Shown here one piece after another: positions 1-11,630 of a stretch of DNA of 58,332 nucleotides (positions are counted from its first letter, which is position 1; each line of letters begins with the position of its first letter). Position numbers and translations under genes: made by a program. The notes below the pieces were generated by a model that saw nothing but the letters and a program-made list of their open reading frames with translations, ran no database searches and was not told where the DNA came from. The DNA comes from Perkinsus olseni (Eukaryota > Perkinsozoa > Perkinsida), in the NCBI GenBank assembly GCA_013115125.1, contig JABANN010000168.1, forward strand, positions 1 to 58,332, written 5' to 3'.

Positions 1-540
1 AAGCAGTTGTCGTTGGACTGGGTGGAGAGAATCGCCATAGAACGGTGCGGTTGTCGCCGAACATCAGCATCGAGGGAGTGATGCCGGAGCCTAGGTCCCT
101 GTTGTTGCACCTGGAAACAGCTTTGCTCACATGGGCAGGCCAGCGATGCTCGACGGAGTCGATCAGAACCTTGATGCTAGCCTTCAGAGATTTGTGCTGT
201 CTCTCGAGAAGGGCATTCCGCCACGGTGCCAATACTGGTATATGCCAACAGCGGATGTTGTGTGACGCACACCAAGTAGAGAAGGTGGAGGAGCGAAACT
301 GGGATCCATTGTCTGCAGCAACTTCCTTCACCCGACCGAATATATCGATGACGTTCCGCTCCAAGGCGTTAACCACGGCCTCCGATGTAGCATAAGGCAG
401 CGGAATAGCTCCAAGGAAGTGGCTGGTGGCGTCCATCCACGTTAGCATGTACCGGAATCTTGAGGCTCCGAGGTGGCCAACTGGTAGAGGTCCAACTATA
501 TCGACATATATCAACTCCATCACTTCAAAGAGTTGTGGAT
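1..540 (-). mobile_element. Ty3/gypsy-like LTR retrotransposon remnant, integrase core
   Basis: Read on the minus strand this stretch gives an rve-type integrase core: a VDIVGPLP start, an ADNGSQF motif around the second catalytic aspartate, a PWRNALLERQHKSLK segment holding the catalytic glutamate, and a typical downstream LMFGDN end. The element is cut by the window edge, looks broken, and no LTR, reverse transcriptase or gag is recognisable here. A minus-strand reading at 738-959 could be a further piece of the linker before the integrase, but that is only a guess. Old fossil copy. Confidence 0.75.
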
Positions 541-1374
541 GAATGACAATTATCGCATATCCTGAATCGCTTCGCTCCGCTCTCAAGAGCGCAGTTTCAT
601 AGTCGTTTTACTTCTCAAAGATACTCCTCTCCATTGTATCTATTGCCCAACTCAGTAGTGCCGTATGATGCCGTATCAGTCTACTCACTCAGACTGGTTT
701 GAATTATTATTTGCCATCATTATGTAAAAGTATATAGTTAATTAGTCAGTCTTTCATGCCGAGTATCTTGTGGCAGTTTCAACTGTGGCAGTTTCAACAA
801 AGATACACTGAATTGGCGCTTGCCTTTGTGCAACAACACAAACAGGACCGAATTCAGCCGCTCAACACGCAGCGAGTCAGACTCCGAGAGCTCGGGGTGC
901 TCCAGCTCTTGCTTTGTACGAATGCGCCACATTAAGCCAGTTGGAATGCTCCATATCAAGATATTGAGAGGCGTCCTTCATACTCTTTCCTATTCACCGA
1001 GTATCAAGTGATGAGCCTCAATCGTACAGGTTCTCGGCGTGCAGATGGATGATAGCTTCATAATAATCAAGTATTGTGTCGTTTCAATGTATGGCGTCAC
1101 CTCCACTACTGTGTCTCCACGTTGTGTCGCAGCGCGTATCTTAGCCTAGCGTCGATGGAGTTCATCACTGATGATATTGATAAGTTAAGTCTCTCTATAA
1201 GTCCTTTAATGCAGCGTTCCCTCAATGAGAGATAAGGAAGGGATGACGACCCTCAACAGCGTCGCTGAGTCAGCGATACAGGCTGTACCATACAGGTATC
1301 TGTACACCATTTCCAGACCTACTCAGTAAAACCCCAGAGCAATTTGATGAAGCGGCTTCATTAAATTTTGATGA
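541..1374. other. Intergenic, no gene seen
   Basis: No convincing coding region. A minus-strand reading at 738-959 may be a degenerate extension of the retroelement remnant. A 16-base near-repeat around 775-798 (two copies of a GGCAGTTTCAAC-type motif) lies inside it. Confidence 0.4.
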
Positions 1375-1800
1375 TAGACAGGGTGGTAGGAGAGAGAACC
1401 CACGTTCGCACGAGTTCTTCTAAAGATATCATATCATGCCCTCGCCCCCTGTTTGGAGGACACTTGGACCATCTTCTTGTGGAGCCGATCGAGGTCTGGG
1501 ATTGTCTTGAGGTGGCGTCGGAGTAGGGTACCACAATGCAGTAGGTACGCGACTGCCAGTCGCAGCAACCGAGAAACGGGACTCACCATATCATACCGCT
1601 TGCAGATCTCTTTAACGTCCACCAGAGGGCTCCTCGCCCACCACACGATTTTGCGCTGCCCCCTCCTCTTTGCTTCTGATGGAGGCACCTGTATTAACGA
1701 AGAACACCTCTCCGAGACGTTCCTATTCTTGAAACGGGCATTCTACCAACCTAGTAGGCCAAGAGGAGACTTTCTAGACTGCTGTCAGAACGACTGGAGT
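1375..1800 (-). pseudogene. Duplicated fragment of MSH2 (MutS core-domain exons)
   Basis: The minus strand encodes KIVWWARSPLVDVKEI and [15 protein letters not shown], the W-x-x-x-PL-D-x-x-EI and PDLDRL motifs of the MutS core domain. The same motifs, in the same order and strand, occur in the MSH2 gene at 9215-9690, and the DNA of the two copies is alignable throughout with many substitutions (roughly four in five bases alike by eye). This copy lacks about 35-40 nt that the gene has at an exon-intron junction. Nothing recognisable from MSH2 lies on either side, so it is an isolated fragment, not a second gene. A direct-repeat duplication about 7.8 kb from its source. Confidence 0.7.
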
Positions 1801-3110
1801 TGAGTAGTGACTGCTCAGCAGTGTGCTGAGCACAATACCGAAACACGAAACACACAATACCGCACGATCAGATTGTGGCAATCTGTCTCCATCCACACAA
1901 CAGCCGTCCTGAAGGTTCATGAGGCGATAATGGGCCGGAGTCGGTATCACTATGGCTTTTATCATCATTCATCATGTTATGATTACCAGCAGTCCTCTTG
2001 TGATCCTAGTAAGTGATAATCGTATCGCATTGTGGTCCCTTTCTTTCTGATATGCATCATTATCGGGGCATCGGACACCCACACTACGAGCAATGCACTC
2101 AAGGGCAGCGACAAGTGGCAGTAACATCCCACAATCCCCAAAAGAGACAGCGCGAGAGAAAAAATGATCAAAAGTGTAATAAGTTCGGAACAATCATGTG
2201 AATAGAAACCGTGGAACGACCAAACAACTACGGGAGCTGACTCACTCACTCACATCTCCGAGAACCAGGGCGGCCGATGTGACACTGAGCATGAGCGAAA
2301 TCTATTAGTCGTCGTAACGACTACTCGAGAGAACTTTAGACGGGAAGGGAGGAAAAAGAGAGGGGGGTAGAAGTGAATAATCTAGAATAATATGAATAAT
2401 CTTTAGTGAATAATAACAAGAGGGAGGAAAGGGAAAGAGGAAGTATCCGCCGCCACTCAGGCACCACCCGCCGGGTGATTGTCGAGCGCGGCAAGACTTG
2501 CCCGGCAAGTTTGGTTCAGCTTTGCGTTACGTCTTAACGGTTCAGACTCCCACGCCACGATGAGGCACTAAAGCAACGGGAGATCATTATAACGGAACGA
2601 TGGGTTCTACGGTGTGATGTTCCAGGAGGACAGCGCACAGCACTGCCGCGCGCACACCAGGTTGCCTAATAGACATTGTCTACTCGACAAAGCTCGTCCC
2701 AGCGAACACGTATGTCGTGCTGTTGAACATACGTTCACCCTAAATCCGCAACGAGGTCAGCTTTCTCCGAGCTCCTCTCGAGTCCGGTTTACCTTTCTTT
2801 GAGCCCCGCCTGAAATAGTCCCCCTGTACTGAGTTATAGTGCAGATGGGCTCTGGACTGCAAACTTTGCAGTGGAAAGCCTGGCAATAAGATTCTATTTG
2901 AGTGGAGCGTAGCCTGACAGCTGAGTAGTACTGAACCGGGTGACGGCTGTTACATAGCGTATAGTCGTCACAACGGCGTCATGAATTGCAGGCGAATGCC
3001 TCTAGGGCTCACCTAAAATCATCAGAAGTTCCCGACTTGAGTTCTAGAGGTCCAAGGGACCCGTCTACAATAGAATTTTGTAGTTTTTGATAAGTCATTT
3101 TTGTATTACC
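1801..3110. other. Intergenic, no gene seen
   Basis: No supported coding region on either strand. It holds a perfect 9-bp inverted repeat with a 3-nt loop at 1812-1832, an AT-rich stretch at 2375-2420 with repeated GAATAAT words, and the 5' flank of the protease gene. Confidence 0.4.
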
Positions 3111-4721
3111 ATGAGGTTCGCTGTCGGAGTCATCTGTCTCTTTATCATGGCTCAGGGTGTTGTCGTGGAATCGAAAACGACGAGCCAGACTTACCGCCCT
3201 GGAGAGATCGAGCAGGCCTTCCAGGAGTTCATCAACAAGTGAGACGGGACGGTCAGCTTCAAGCCTAGCTTCAGCTGCACACCCCGGTTCCGTAGGTACG
3301 GGAAGAGGTATAGCACGACTGAAGAATATCGCGTGGCGAAGGATGCTTTCGCGGAAAACCTGAGGACGATAGCATCCTTAAGGGCTTCTGGTGAGCGGTG
3401 CTGACCGCGGCCTTGGTATTATCGCTGTGCCATCTAGGTGATTTAACACATGAGGTTGGCCTCAATGAATATGCCGATGTACCACGTGAACTCCTCCATG
3501 AATCGAGGAAGTGCGTGCCCGACCCGAAACTCCGACGTCTCGCTAATTCAACATGTAAGGCCAGTTCACTGATTTACCAGCCGATTATGGTGTGTCTCGT
3601 AGTTACGAGACGTGTCACAGCAACTCCTCCTTCGTCGATAGACTGGGAGGCTGCCGGGGCTTTGGCGCCGATAAGGGACCAGAAAACCCTTCTCAATTCT
3701 TGTGGCTGCTGCTATGCGATTTCAACCACTGGTAAACCTCCGAGGGCCTATAGCCTTTCACAGATGCAGTCAGCTTGCAACTTGTGCGTCCGCTGGTGCT
3801 AGTCATTATCGAACAAGCTGTTCTCTGTCAGTTGTCATGGAGAGTCGTTTCAAGCTTGCAACCGGTATCAGTAAAGTGGTCCCATTCTCGGTGCAACAGA
3901 TAGTTGACTGCAGTCAACCATACGGCAATGAGTAAGCCAGTAGTCTACAATGTAGACTCTACATGAGTCGCCGACTCAGAGTCGGTGACCTTCTGGATGT
4001 TATGGTTCACACAGAATCTCATCTCTCTCTTGCAGGGGCTGCGACGGAGGTTCCATCGATAGCTCCATGCACTATCTGGACGTAGAAGGAATAGTTAAGT
4101 CCTCAAGTTACCCTTTCAAAGCCAAGCTGGGCACATGCAAGACATCCGTCACCAGTAACCCTGCAAAGCAATGCGTCAAAGTAAGTTGAATTTACCAAGT
4201 TCCTTTGCAAACGAGTCGAATGGATGAATTCGCGGTCGAACCTCGACCCAGAAATCACTCATCTGGTGTTGGACGTTTCAGCCTACCCAGTTTATTTATG
4301 CATACGTTCCCCCCGAAGACGAGGATGCTATGATGCGAGATGTGGCTACGGGGCCCATAGCGGTCTCGATATATGCTTCCGCTCCATCATTCGAATTCTA
4401 TAAGAGCGGAATCATCACAGGTAAACCTGAGTGCGCTGCATCTGTCGGACGACCTTTATTTGTGCGCCTTTACAGCCAAGACATGCGGCGTGTCGACCCC
4501 GGATCATTTCGTTACGATCGTTGGCTACGGCACATCATCAACTGGCATACCGTGAGTGCAATATAGCAGTGGTAGTTCCGATCGTGGTTTGATTTGTTAG
4601 CTATTGGAAGATTATGAACTCCTGGGGGAAGTCTTGGGGATTAAAAGGTTTCGCATATATCGAAAGAACTGGGAACCAGCCTGGTAGCCTACCTCTACTT
4701 TCATTCTGTGTTACGAAATAA
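3111..4721 (+). CDS. Secreted papain-family (C1A) cysteine protease
   Basis: Nine exons read cleanly with eight short GT-AG introns: 3111-3238, 3296-3390, 3438-3554, 3603-3731, 3832-3931, 4036-4180, 4282-4420, 4476-4551, 4601-4721. The product begins with a signal peptide (MRFAVGVICLFIMAQG), then an inhibitory propeptide with an ERFNIN-like helix (exons 1-3) and the mature enzyme from about SSIDWEAAGALAPIRDQ. The active-site block reads SCGCCYAIS where the family usually has CGSCWAFS. The catalytic cysteine is kept but Ser is replaced by Cys and Trp by Tyr. The catalytic histidine sits in PDHFVTIVGYG and the asparagine in MNSWGKSWG; GCDGGSID corresponds to the family CNGG region. All three catalytic residues are present, so it is probably active, with altered subsites. 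Such proteases are commonly vacuolar or secreted. Confidence 0.9.
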
Positions 4722-5793
4722 TATCTAGGTCCTTGTAATATTCTCTCGGAGTCCACGGAGGTCGTAACCTACCTTCCTTCCATAAAAAGTTCTGTCTGCG
4801 CTGGGGGACGTTGACCGTACCTCTCGTGCGATGAATCATCGCCGATGATGAGCTATTACACCATCATAATCATCTTTCTTTTATTGTATCGCCCCCACGC
4901 AGCATACTGAATGTCAGTTCGTGATAGCCAGTATGCCGTTCTGTCATCTTCTTGTTCTGTCACCATGTGTCATCGTCCGCTCATCTTCTTGTTCTGTCAC
5001 CATGTGTCATCGCCCCCTCATTTTCTTGTTCTGTCACCATGTGTCATCGCCCCCTCATTTTCTTGTTCTGTCACCATGTGTCATCGTTCCCTCATCTTCT
5101 TGTTCTGACATCATGTGTCATCGTTCCCTCATCTTCTTGATCTGTCATCATGTGTTATCGTTCCCTCATCTTCTTGATCTGTCATCATATGTTATCGTCT
5201 TTTCCACTCCGAGTGGCCTACTGGAGTAGAGAACTTTAGCAGCATGCCTTCAGTAGTCCGCCTATCGAGAACGCTACTCTAGTTTGCGTTTGAAATGAAT
5301 CATCCATGGTGGATGTTGCAGTAGTAACATCATGTTACTTACAATTACAATGCAGTAATATCAAGGACATCAAGGCTAAATAATCTATCGCTAGAAAGAC
5401 AACATATCTGGCAGTGGAATACCAGACACGATATTGAGAAATCGCAAGACAGCGAGATGATATTTCTATAATCGCGTACTTCTTACAGATGCGTCTGCGA
5501 GTGAATGTTACTCAAGGCAGACGCCGCTTAATGTCGACTCTTTGAAATCCTTACTCTCCTCAAGATGGGCCGCTCACCTCCACACTGAGCTAACGCACAT
5601 CATGCCATGTGGGGTCCATGCTCCATCGATGCGGGACCATCATCAACTTCAACTTCGGGACCAACTTCGACCGATACCCACATACCGATTACCTGTCGAA
5701 AGAGTAGAGTAACGTTGGGGGAGGAGTCACAGGAGGCCCACGGAGGGTGGTACCTGCCAGACGATAATATCACCAGTGACCGGCCTTGAGCTG
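4722..5793. other. Intergenic with minisatellite
   Basis: No gene recognised apart from the 37-bp tandem repeat listed separately. A short inverted repeat (CCACTC/GAGTGG) lies at about 5204-5216. The 60-aa plus-strand reading at 5607-5789 has no family features. Confidence 0.4.
4944..5200. repeat. 37-bp minisatellite, about 7 copies
   Basis: Units start at 4944, 4981, 5018, 5055, 5092, 5129 and 5166. They share a TCATCTTCTTG, CTGTCACCATGTG and TCATCG framework with a few substitutions that accumulate toward the 3' end. Because 37 is not a multiple of three and the unit has no plus-strand stops, all three plus frames stay open through it. Those open frames are a by-product, not genes. Confidence 0.9.
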
Positions 5794-6132
5794 CTATTTC
5801 TCTGACATTTTCGATGTCATCCAGCGGGACGACTGCGTCTGCAGGAGTGTCTCCGACTCGGAGACTCCGAAATCAGTTGCTCGAAAATTCCCGAACAGGT
5901 ATTCCCACATAGTCAGGAGTTCTGCCGACCTTTCGAACCCGACGAGGGTAAACCGAATAGAGCGGCCTTCGTCTCTCCACAGTTCAGCAATGCGGCTGAA
6001 TATGATGAGTGCGCCCGGTAACTGCTTAGTGATCATACTGGTTGATAGCAGCCCATGAGCACCAAGAAGAACTCTTGTTTCCTGAGCAAGGCCACTAAAA
6101 CTAAGACCAAGAGTCAGAATGCAGGTCCCCAT
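5794..6132 (-). CDS. Unassigned ORF downstream of MSH2
   Basis: A 112-codon minus-strand reading with a fairly hydrophobic, protein-like composition, including GALIIFSRIAELWRDEG and RFTLVGFERSAELL. It lies about 275 nt downstream of the MSH2 stop on the same strand. I recognise no family and see no supporting intron structure. It could be part of a spliced gene or a chance reading frame. Confidence 0.25.
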   Translation of the reverse strand: MGTCILTLGLSFSGLAQETRVLLGAHGLLSTSMITKQLPGALIIFSRIAELWRDEGRSIRFTLVGFERSAELLTMWEYLFGNFRATDFGVSESETLLQTQSSRWMTSKMSEK

Positions 6133-6407
6133 ACCGTCGAAGATGGCATGGTATTATCATAATACTATTATGGCAGGATGAGACGCGTCTTGCAGCTCTC
6201 GCAATAGAGCTAAGAGGGCCTGTTAGACCCTGCTAGTACCGCGCGCGTGTTTCCTTCGCGATTATCGCGATGCGAGTTGTGCTGAGTTGTCTTCATCACT
6301 GATGAATCATCAGGAATAGCTTCTTTTGCTCTCTAACGGAACTGTCCCAAGCCGGGGCACCCGTACGAACACAAGACGTCGGGAGCCTTGCATGCCCAAC
6401 TTCTTTC

Positions 6408-9400
6408 TCAGACTCGAAGAAGATGCGCCTTCTCGATAAATTCATCACGAGACTCTGATACTTCGGCCAGATGTCTTAACAACAGCTGCTTGATGACCTT
6501 GTCGGTAACCGCCGATAGTCCTGAGGCACGAGCCTCCGCCGACGCCACGACTTCCTCCGGGAATCCTGATAGGGAGTGCAGTAACACAGGCAGGTAGAGT
6601 TTTCACTCACCGGCCAGCCTCGCCACGTTCATGCCGTAGCTCTGCGTCGTAGGGCCTGGTCGGATAGAGTAGAGAAAAGTTATCTTCCCAGTCTGTTCAT
6701 CTACCGCTGCAGCTACATGAGCATTGGATACAACACCGTTCGGAAAGGTCGACTGAAAAATGTCCATCTGATGGACCAAGTGCCGTGCTTACCGCGAGCG
6801 TGGCCAACTCATGGAAATGCGTAGCAAAGAGCACAAAGGATCTCGACTCAGCCGCGATGTACCTGACGGAACTCTGTGCTGGGCAGAACACTGCCGCATC
6901 GACCGACTTAGTGATATGCCACGCCAGGCCGAAGCCGTCCTCGGTACTCGTGCCTCTGCCAAGCTCATCTATGATAACCAGGCTGTGCTCATCAGCACTC
7001 TGAATCTGAAATGAGATCTACTTGCTCCGCGGGCGCGTGTCTCGAGGATACTATTGATGCAGCATCGAGCATCTCCGCCATGAAAGTCGAAACCCCGCGG
7101 ATCTGGTAGTCCGATGCTCCCACTCGACACATTATCGATCGGAAGATCCCCAGCCGGGCCTGAAGGAAAGCTGTTTACACATAAGGTCTCAGTCGGTAAC
7201 CCAACCTACCCTCTCTGCTGGTACGAAGGACCCGATCTGATTGAGGAACACGCAGAGAGCAGCCGTGCGGATGTAGGTGCTCTTGCCGCCCATATTGGGA
7301 CCGGTGATAACCATCACTCTTCCGTTGCGACCGTCGGGCCTGTCTGTACCTTCCCTTTGCATTTTTACGTCATTCGGTACGAATCTAGCAACGTGATGAG
7401 CAGGCCATCGTAATTGTCAGAAATAAGGCCCTCTCACTCTCCCATGGCTTCGTCCATCCTGATATCGCCGTTAATTCTGGCCTCCTCTACCAGCACATGC
7501 CTCGCGCCATCGACGTCTATGCACGCTGGGGGAGATGATTCGTCGATCTCTGCTCGAACCATACGATGTGTAAGAGCACAGCAAGCAAAGGAGCACTGAT
7601 CGGGTGAAACTCTGAGAGTTCCGAGACCGAGCTCCTCGTTGCTCACTAGAACGTCAAGAGAAGCCAGTATGTCCGCCAGTCGAGCGACCGCCGGGTGGTA
7701 TGTCGCGGCTACCTCGACCGTGCGCTTCTGGATATCACTCGCCGCCTCGTTATACCTGAAAACGAGGGGATCAACAACTCGATCTGTTGCGAGACCATCT
7801 ACACGGTGAGCAGCGAAGTCAACGTCGCACGACGGTTTACAGGTTTTTATCAGAAGCCTCAGTGTATGTAGGCTTGACGTACCGGCTTTGGGCATCCATA
7901 AAGCGACCCACAGCTAGCTCCAGCGGCCCAGATGTGAACAGGAACTCCGCCTTGTTGATCTGGACTTTTTTGTACCTATATCAGAGTACTTAGCTTGACT
8001 CTTCGAGAGCTACCGCACGCTCTCGTCTTCTCCACAGCAGCCTGTTGTTTCTTAGGGACTCTCAGACACCAGTAATGAGGAGCAGCCGCCTGAAAGTATC
8101 CGAGTGAAAATCGAGTGCGACAGAGAAGGTCGATGGCACCTCAGCCAGCTTAGCCTCAGTCTTTATCTTCCGCGAGACTTCCTGTCTGATGGATTCCATT
8201 TCTTCTTTCGCAGCGTCTCTGTGCTGAGAAAGCTCCTCGAGCTGTGGTGTTATCCCACCTAAGACAAACTGCTCCAAGCAACCGGCATGCAAACCAACAG
8301 GGTGGCCGAAAATGGGGGATTATTCCGATAGTTCCCGGGAATATTCCCGGGGAAGGGAAGAAAGGAATCATTTCGGGGAATAATACCTGCCTTTTCGGGA
8401 ATTATACAAATTATGTATGAAATATCGACGAACCTTTATTTCTGAGCGACTCCTGCCTTTGTTGCCAACATGTTCATATAAAACGCCTCCGCAACGATGA
8501 AAACGTGCCTCACCGGTCCGACCGGTTGTGTCGATGATGATAAGAGGCTAGATAGCGGAGTGGCATACTAGGGCCCCCAGTACTTGCGCTCTTCGATGAG
8601 CGCACCCCCAAACGGGTGAATCGTGAAAAATGACAGGGCCCAAGCTGAATACACTAATTTTCTCTGGCCTAGCGGACAAGAGGGCTGCCAGAAGGGTTCC
8701 TCAGCGTTTCCGGGCTGATTTTGGGTTTTCGTGGGCGAAGGGCGATTTTTATGATAGTTCCTCAAATGAGGCCCATTCGTCCCCTTCCACGCCGGCCATT
8801 ACCCCGGGAACTAAAACGGGAATTATTGGGGAAGGGAAGAGTGATTCTTCGGAAGAATTTCTTCCTCAGCTTTCAGCCACCCTGCAAACCAATCGACCCA
8901 ATCGAAACTCCACCATGCGACCTCGAAACGACCGAAATCTTACTGCGGATTCTGAACTCTCTGTCTCTTGCGATGGCTTCAAAGTCGATGCATTTCTCCA
9001 TGAGGTCCATGAAGCGATCACAGCTGTGAACACAACCATTCATGGGCTTCACGAATTGCTGAGGACGAAGGAACCGGGCCTTCGCTTGCAAATGGGTGAT
9101 TCCTCTATTCCTACTTCCTCAACTGCCTGCTGAGCTTCAGGACTGGGCGCGGGAGTATTCTGGATCTCAGCGGCGATGTCCTGAGTACTGGCAAGGCACT
9201 CATACCTAGACAAACGGTGATGATAGATCGGATGGTCGGGGAAAACCCACATTCGAACAAGCTCTTCTAGGGATATCCTATCGTGCCCTCGCCCTTGTTT
9301 GGAGGACACTTGGACCATCTTGATGCGAAGTCGGTCGAGGTCTGGTATCGTTTTGAGGTGGCGACGGAGGAGGGCATTCCTCAAGGCATCACAATGCAGT

Positions 9401-10653
9401 AAATACCCGACCTAGAAGGGACTCATCACCTCAATTGCAGCCGTCGAAGCAACCGAGAAATGGAACTCACAATGTCATGCCGGTTGCGGATCTCCTTAAT
9501 GTCAACCAGGGGGTTTCTCGCCCACTGCGCGATTCTGCGCTGCCCGCCTTTGCTTCTGATAGAGGCACCTGTAGTAACAGACGACACCCTCGCCGCGAAA
9601 GTCATATGCTCGATAGTGGAATTCAACCAACCCAGTAGGCCAACGAGAGACTTTCCAGACTGTCCAACTCCGGTCGTTGTGGTCGGGAGTACATGTAGTG
9701 CTGTTAGGGCTGCCTAAGAAATCCAAGGACCGTTCATGGACTATAACATATACCAGCGAGCTGAGATATCGCTCATCGAAGCCCTTTAGCGGATCGCGGT
9801 TTGGCGAGGTACCTGGTCGAGCCTCAAGAAGGCGTCACACTTGAGCCGACTCAGGGAGCATCTCCTGTAGAAGGAGGACTCGCAGCCCAACTTGAGTGCT
9901 GAAGCCAAGGTCATCATAGCCAGCGAAGCGAGGTCCTGTCTATCAACCTAAAATTAGACCACTGGGCTGTGAAGGAGAGATAAGACCTCGCCATGGTCTC
10001 TCTGTCTGGTTGGAACTGGTTAGGCAGATGCACTACCGGTAGTTTCCGCGCCTCGTCCTCCGAAAGCAAGCTCTCGACCGAGAAATCCTTCACCATCTTC
10101 GTTCCAGAAACCTTCACGTTCGGCACGCAGCGTTCAAGTAGCTCGAGGACCTGAGAAGCAGCCTTCATCAGCGAAAGAACTTCTCTCGTGACAGCCAAGC
10201 TGGAAGTCACGATATGTCAGAGTTCACCTTTTCTGTCACAGTTGCGCTATCATTATCATAGGCACTCACAAACACGCGCTCGTCAGGGCCGGCCTGAAGT
10301 GATCGAGCAATATGATCACTACTTGTAATCGTGTAACCTTGTAATGGTTATGCTCTGAGCGAGCTTGATTCCCACTCTGTGCATTGAAATACGCCTCGCT
10401 TACGCAGTCGAGTGGGCGAAACAATTTCTTCAGCGCCTCGGGCCCAGTTTTCTCAGAAAATTCTGAGACCGGAGATAACGCACTCAGGAATGAACAGCCC
10501 ATAATGAGCCCGGGAGAGCTGTAGTTTTCGAGTCAACGCGTTTGTCGTGTTCCATGCGGGATTTTGTACAGACGTCGTGATGAATGGATACTTTGGACTG
10601 TAAGCACAATTCACCGACGCTTCGGGGCACCAATTTTGGAATGGCAATGGCAT
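6408..10653 (-). CDS. MSH2: MSH2, DNA mismatch repair ATPase
   Basis: Intact reading from the MutS connector to the C-terminus across about ten 44-57 nt introns. In order on the minus strand: connector exon (about 10195-9960), core domain with ALTALHVLP and [12 protein letters not shown] (9690-9440), PDLDRL lever segment (9370-9300), clamp helices, then the ATPase: Walker A in [15 protein letters not shown] (about 7290), the [10 protein letters not shown] signature, Walker B in [13 protein letters not shown] (about 6930) and [13 protein letters not shown] (about 6800). The C-terminal exon holds a [13 protein letters not shown] dimerisation region and stops at 6408. MSH2 rather than MSH4/5/6 is indicated by the W-x-x-x-PL core motif and the [10 protein letters not shown] segment. 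The 5' end is unresolved: readings up to 10653 fit the same strand but I could not anchor domain I. One intron (about 8265-8930) is unusually long. It should act with MSH3/MSH6 in nuclear mismatch repair. Confidence 0.88.
8335..8865. repeat. Repeat-flanked insert in a long MSH2 intron
   Basis: Two similar direct motifs lie at about 8335-8385 and 8810-8865. Each has a CCCGGGAA word, then GGGGAAGGGAAGA, then ATTC. They bracket about 430 nt inside the only long intron of MSH2. The left copy also contains the palindrome-like run TTCCCGGGAATATTCCCGGG. No transposase or clear target-site duplication is visible. Confidence 0.4.
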
Positions 10654-11605
10654 GCTTCACAATTGGGAAGTTGGCACTAGAGGTGACTATTCAGAAATGG
10701 GTCCCTGCAGTGCAGGGCCTGCACGCATCTGTGATCCATTCGCGATGATTCGACCCCTCTTTAAAGGCAACTTTCGTCGCAACATTGCTTGGAAAACTGA
10801 TTACTTACAGTTGCAGTTACTGCGACAAATAGTGAACTGGAACTTCCAGTCTGGAAGGCTAGTAGTCTCAGCCTACACGAGGCTAGACTCGTTTCTCGGA
10901 GACCCGAGAAACCCTCGCAGAACTTCAATTTGAGCTATTCCATCATCATCAGTCATGGTTCATCACCGATGTCTGAGGCATCCGAAACATCGGGTAAGGG
11001 TTCTTTTTGGAGGCCAGGGCCAGATGCGGCAAGAACTTCTGGCCGAGGCTCCGCAATCCTGACTGTCTCTAACTGACTCTGCAGACGAACTGCATCCGAC
11101 AACGGGCAATTCTTGGAGAATTGGTTCAAGTTGGACAGTCCAACCAAATGGGTCGAGAGATTCGTGGCCGAAACTCAGCCAGCTCCGCACTAGAATCTCT
11201 CCTCTCCCATGCGATCGTTCTCCAAATGGCCCCGCAGGTTGATAACATTCAAGCAGGTACACATAGCTTCCACGACGGGCTCGCTGAGGATGTTCCAAAC
11301 ACTCTTGCACTTTTCCGAACACGATGTAAAACTCCTTGGTCGAGTGGCAGCCTGCCACTGGCAGGGCTCCGGTGCAGCAAAGAAGGTCCTCATATCGGAG
11401 CAATACCTTTCAGCGCTCCAACAAGCTTGTAATAACTCCGACTTCTCATTGCACATCGTTGGCACCACATTTGCGCAAGCAATGGATGAACGACCGGCGA
11501 AGGCCAAAAAAGGAGGCGTCACATGAGTCATAGCTCTTATTTTATCTCCAATCATTGGAGTCCAATGTGTAGAACGGCCTTACTGAGTGGCTATTAGTGA
11601 TTTGT
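10654..11605. other. Unresolved region upstream of MSH2
   Basis: Several overlapping readings of 100-146 codons occur on both strands between 10953 and 11555. On the minus strand a plausible C-terminal segment (LSNLNQFSKN to a stop at about 10953) and an upstream Cys/Trp-rich segment are in different frames. On the plus strand a 105-codon reading (11209-11526) ends in a Lys-rich tail. None has a recognised domain, and I cannot choose a strand. A perfect 9-bp hairpin with an AGAC loop lies at 10891-10912. Confidence 0.3.
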
Positions 11606-11630
11606 ATTTCATTCTTTCATGAGTGAGTCA

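Noticed and set aside
4911-5229. Three overlapping plus-strand ORFs with repeated CVIVPSS-like peptides, resembling a repeat protein or a CRISPR-like array
   Set aside because: They are products of a 37-bp stop-free tandem repeat read in three frames. The units are contiguous with no unique spacers, so not CRISPR, and no start or splice context supports a gene.
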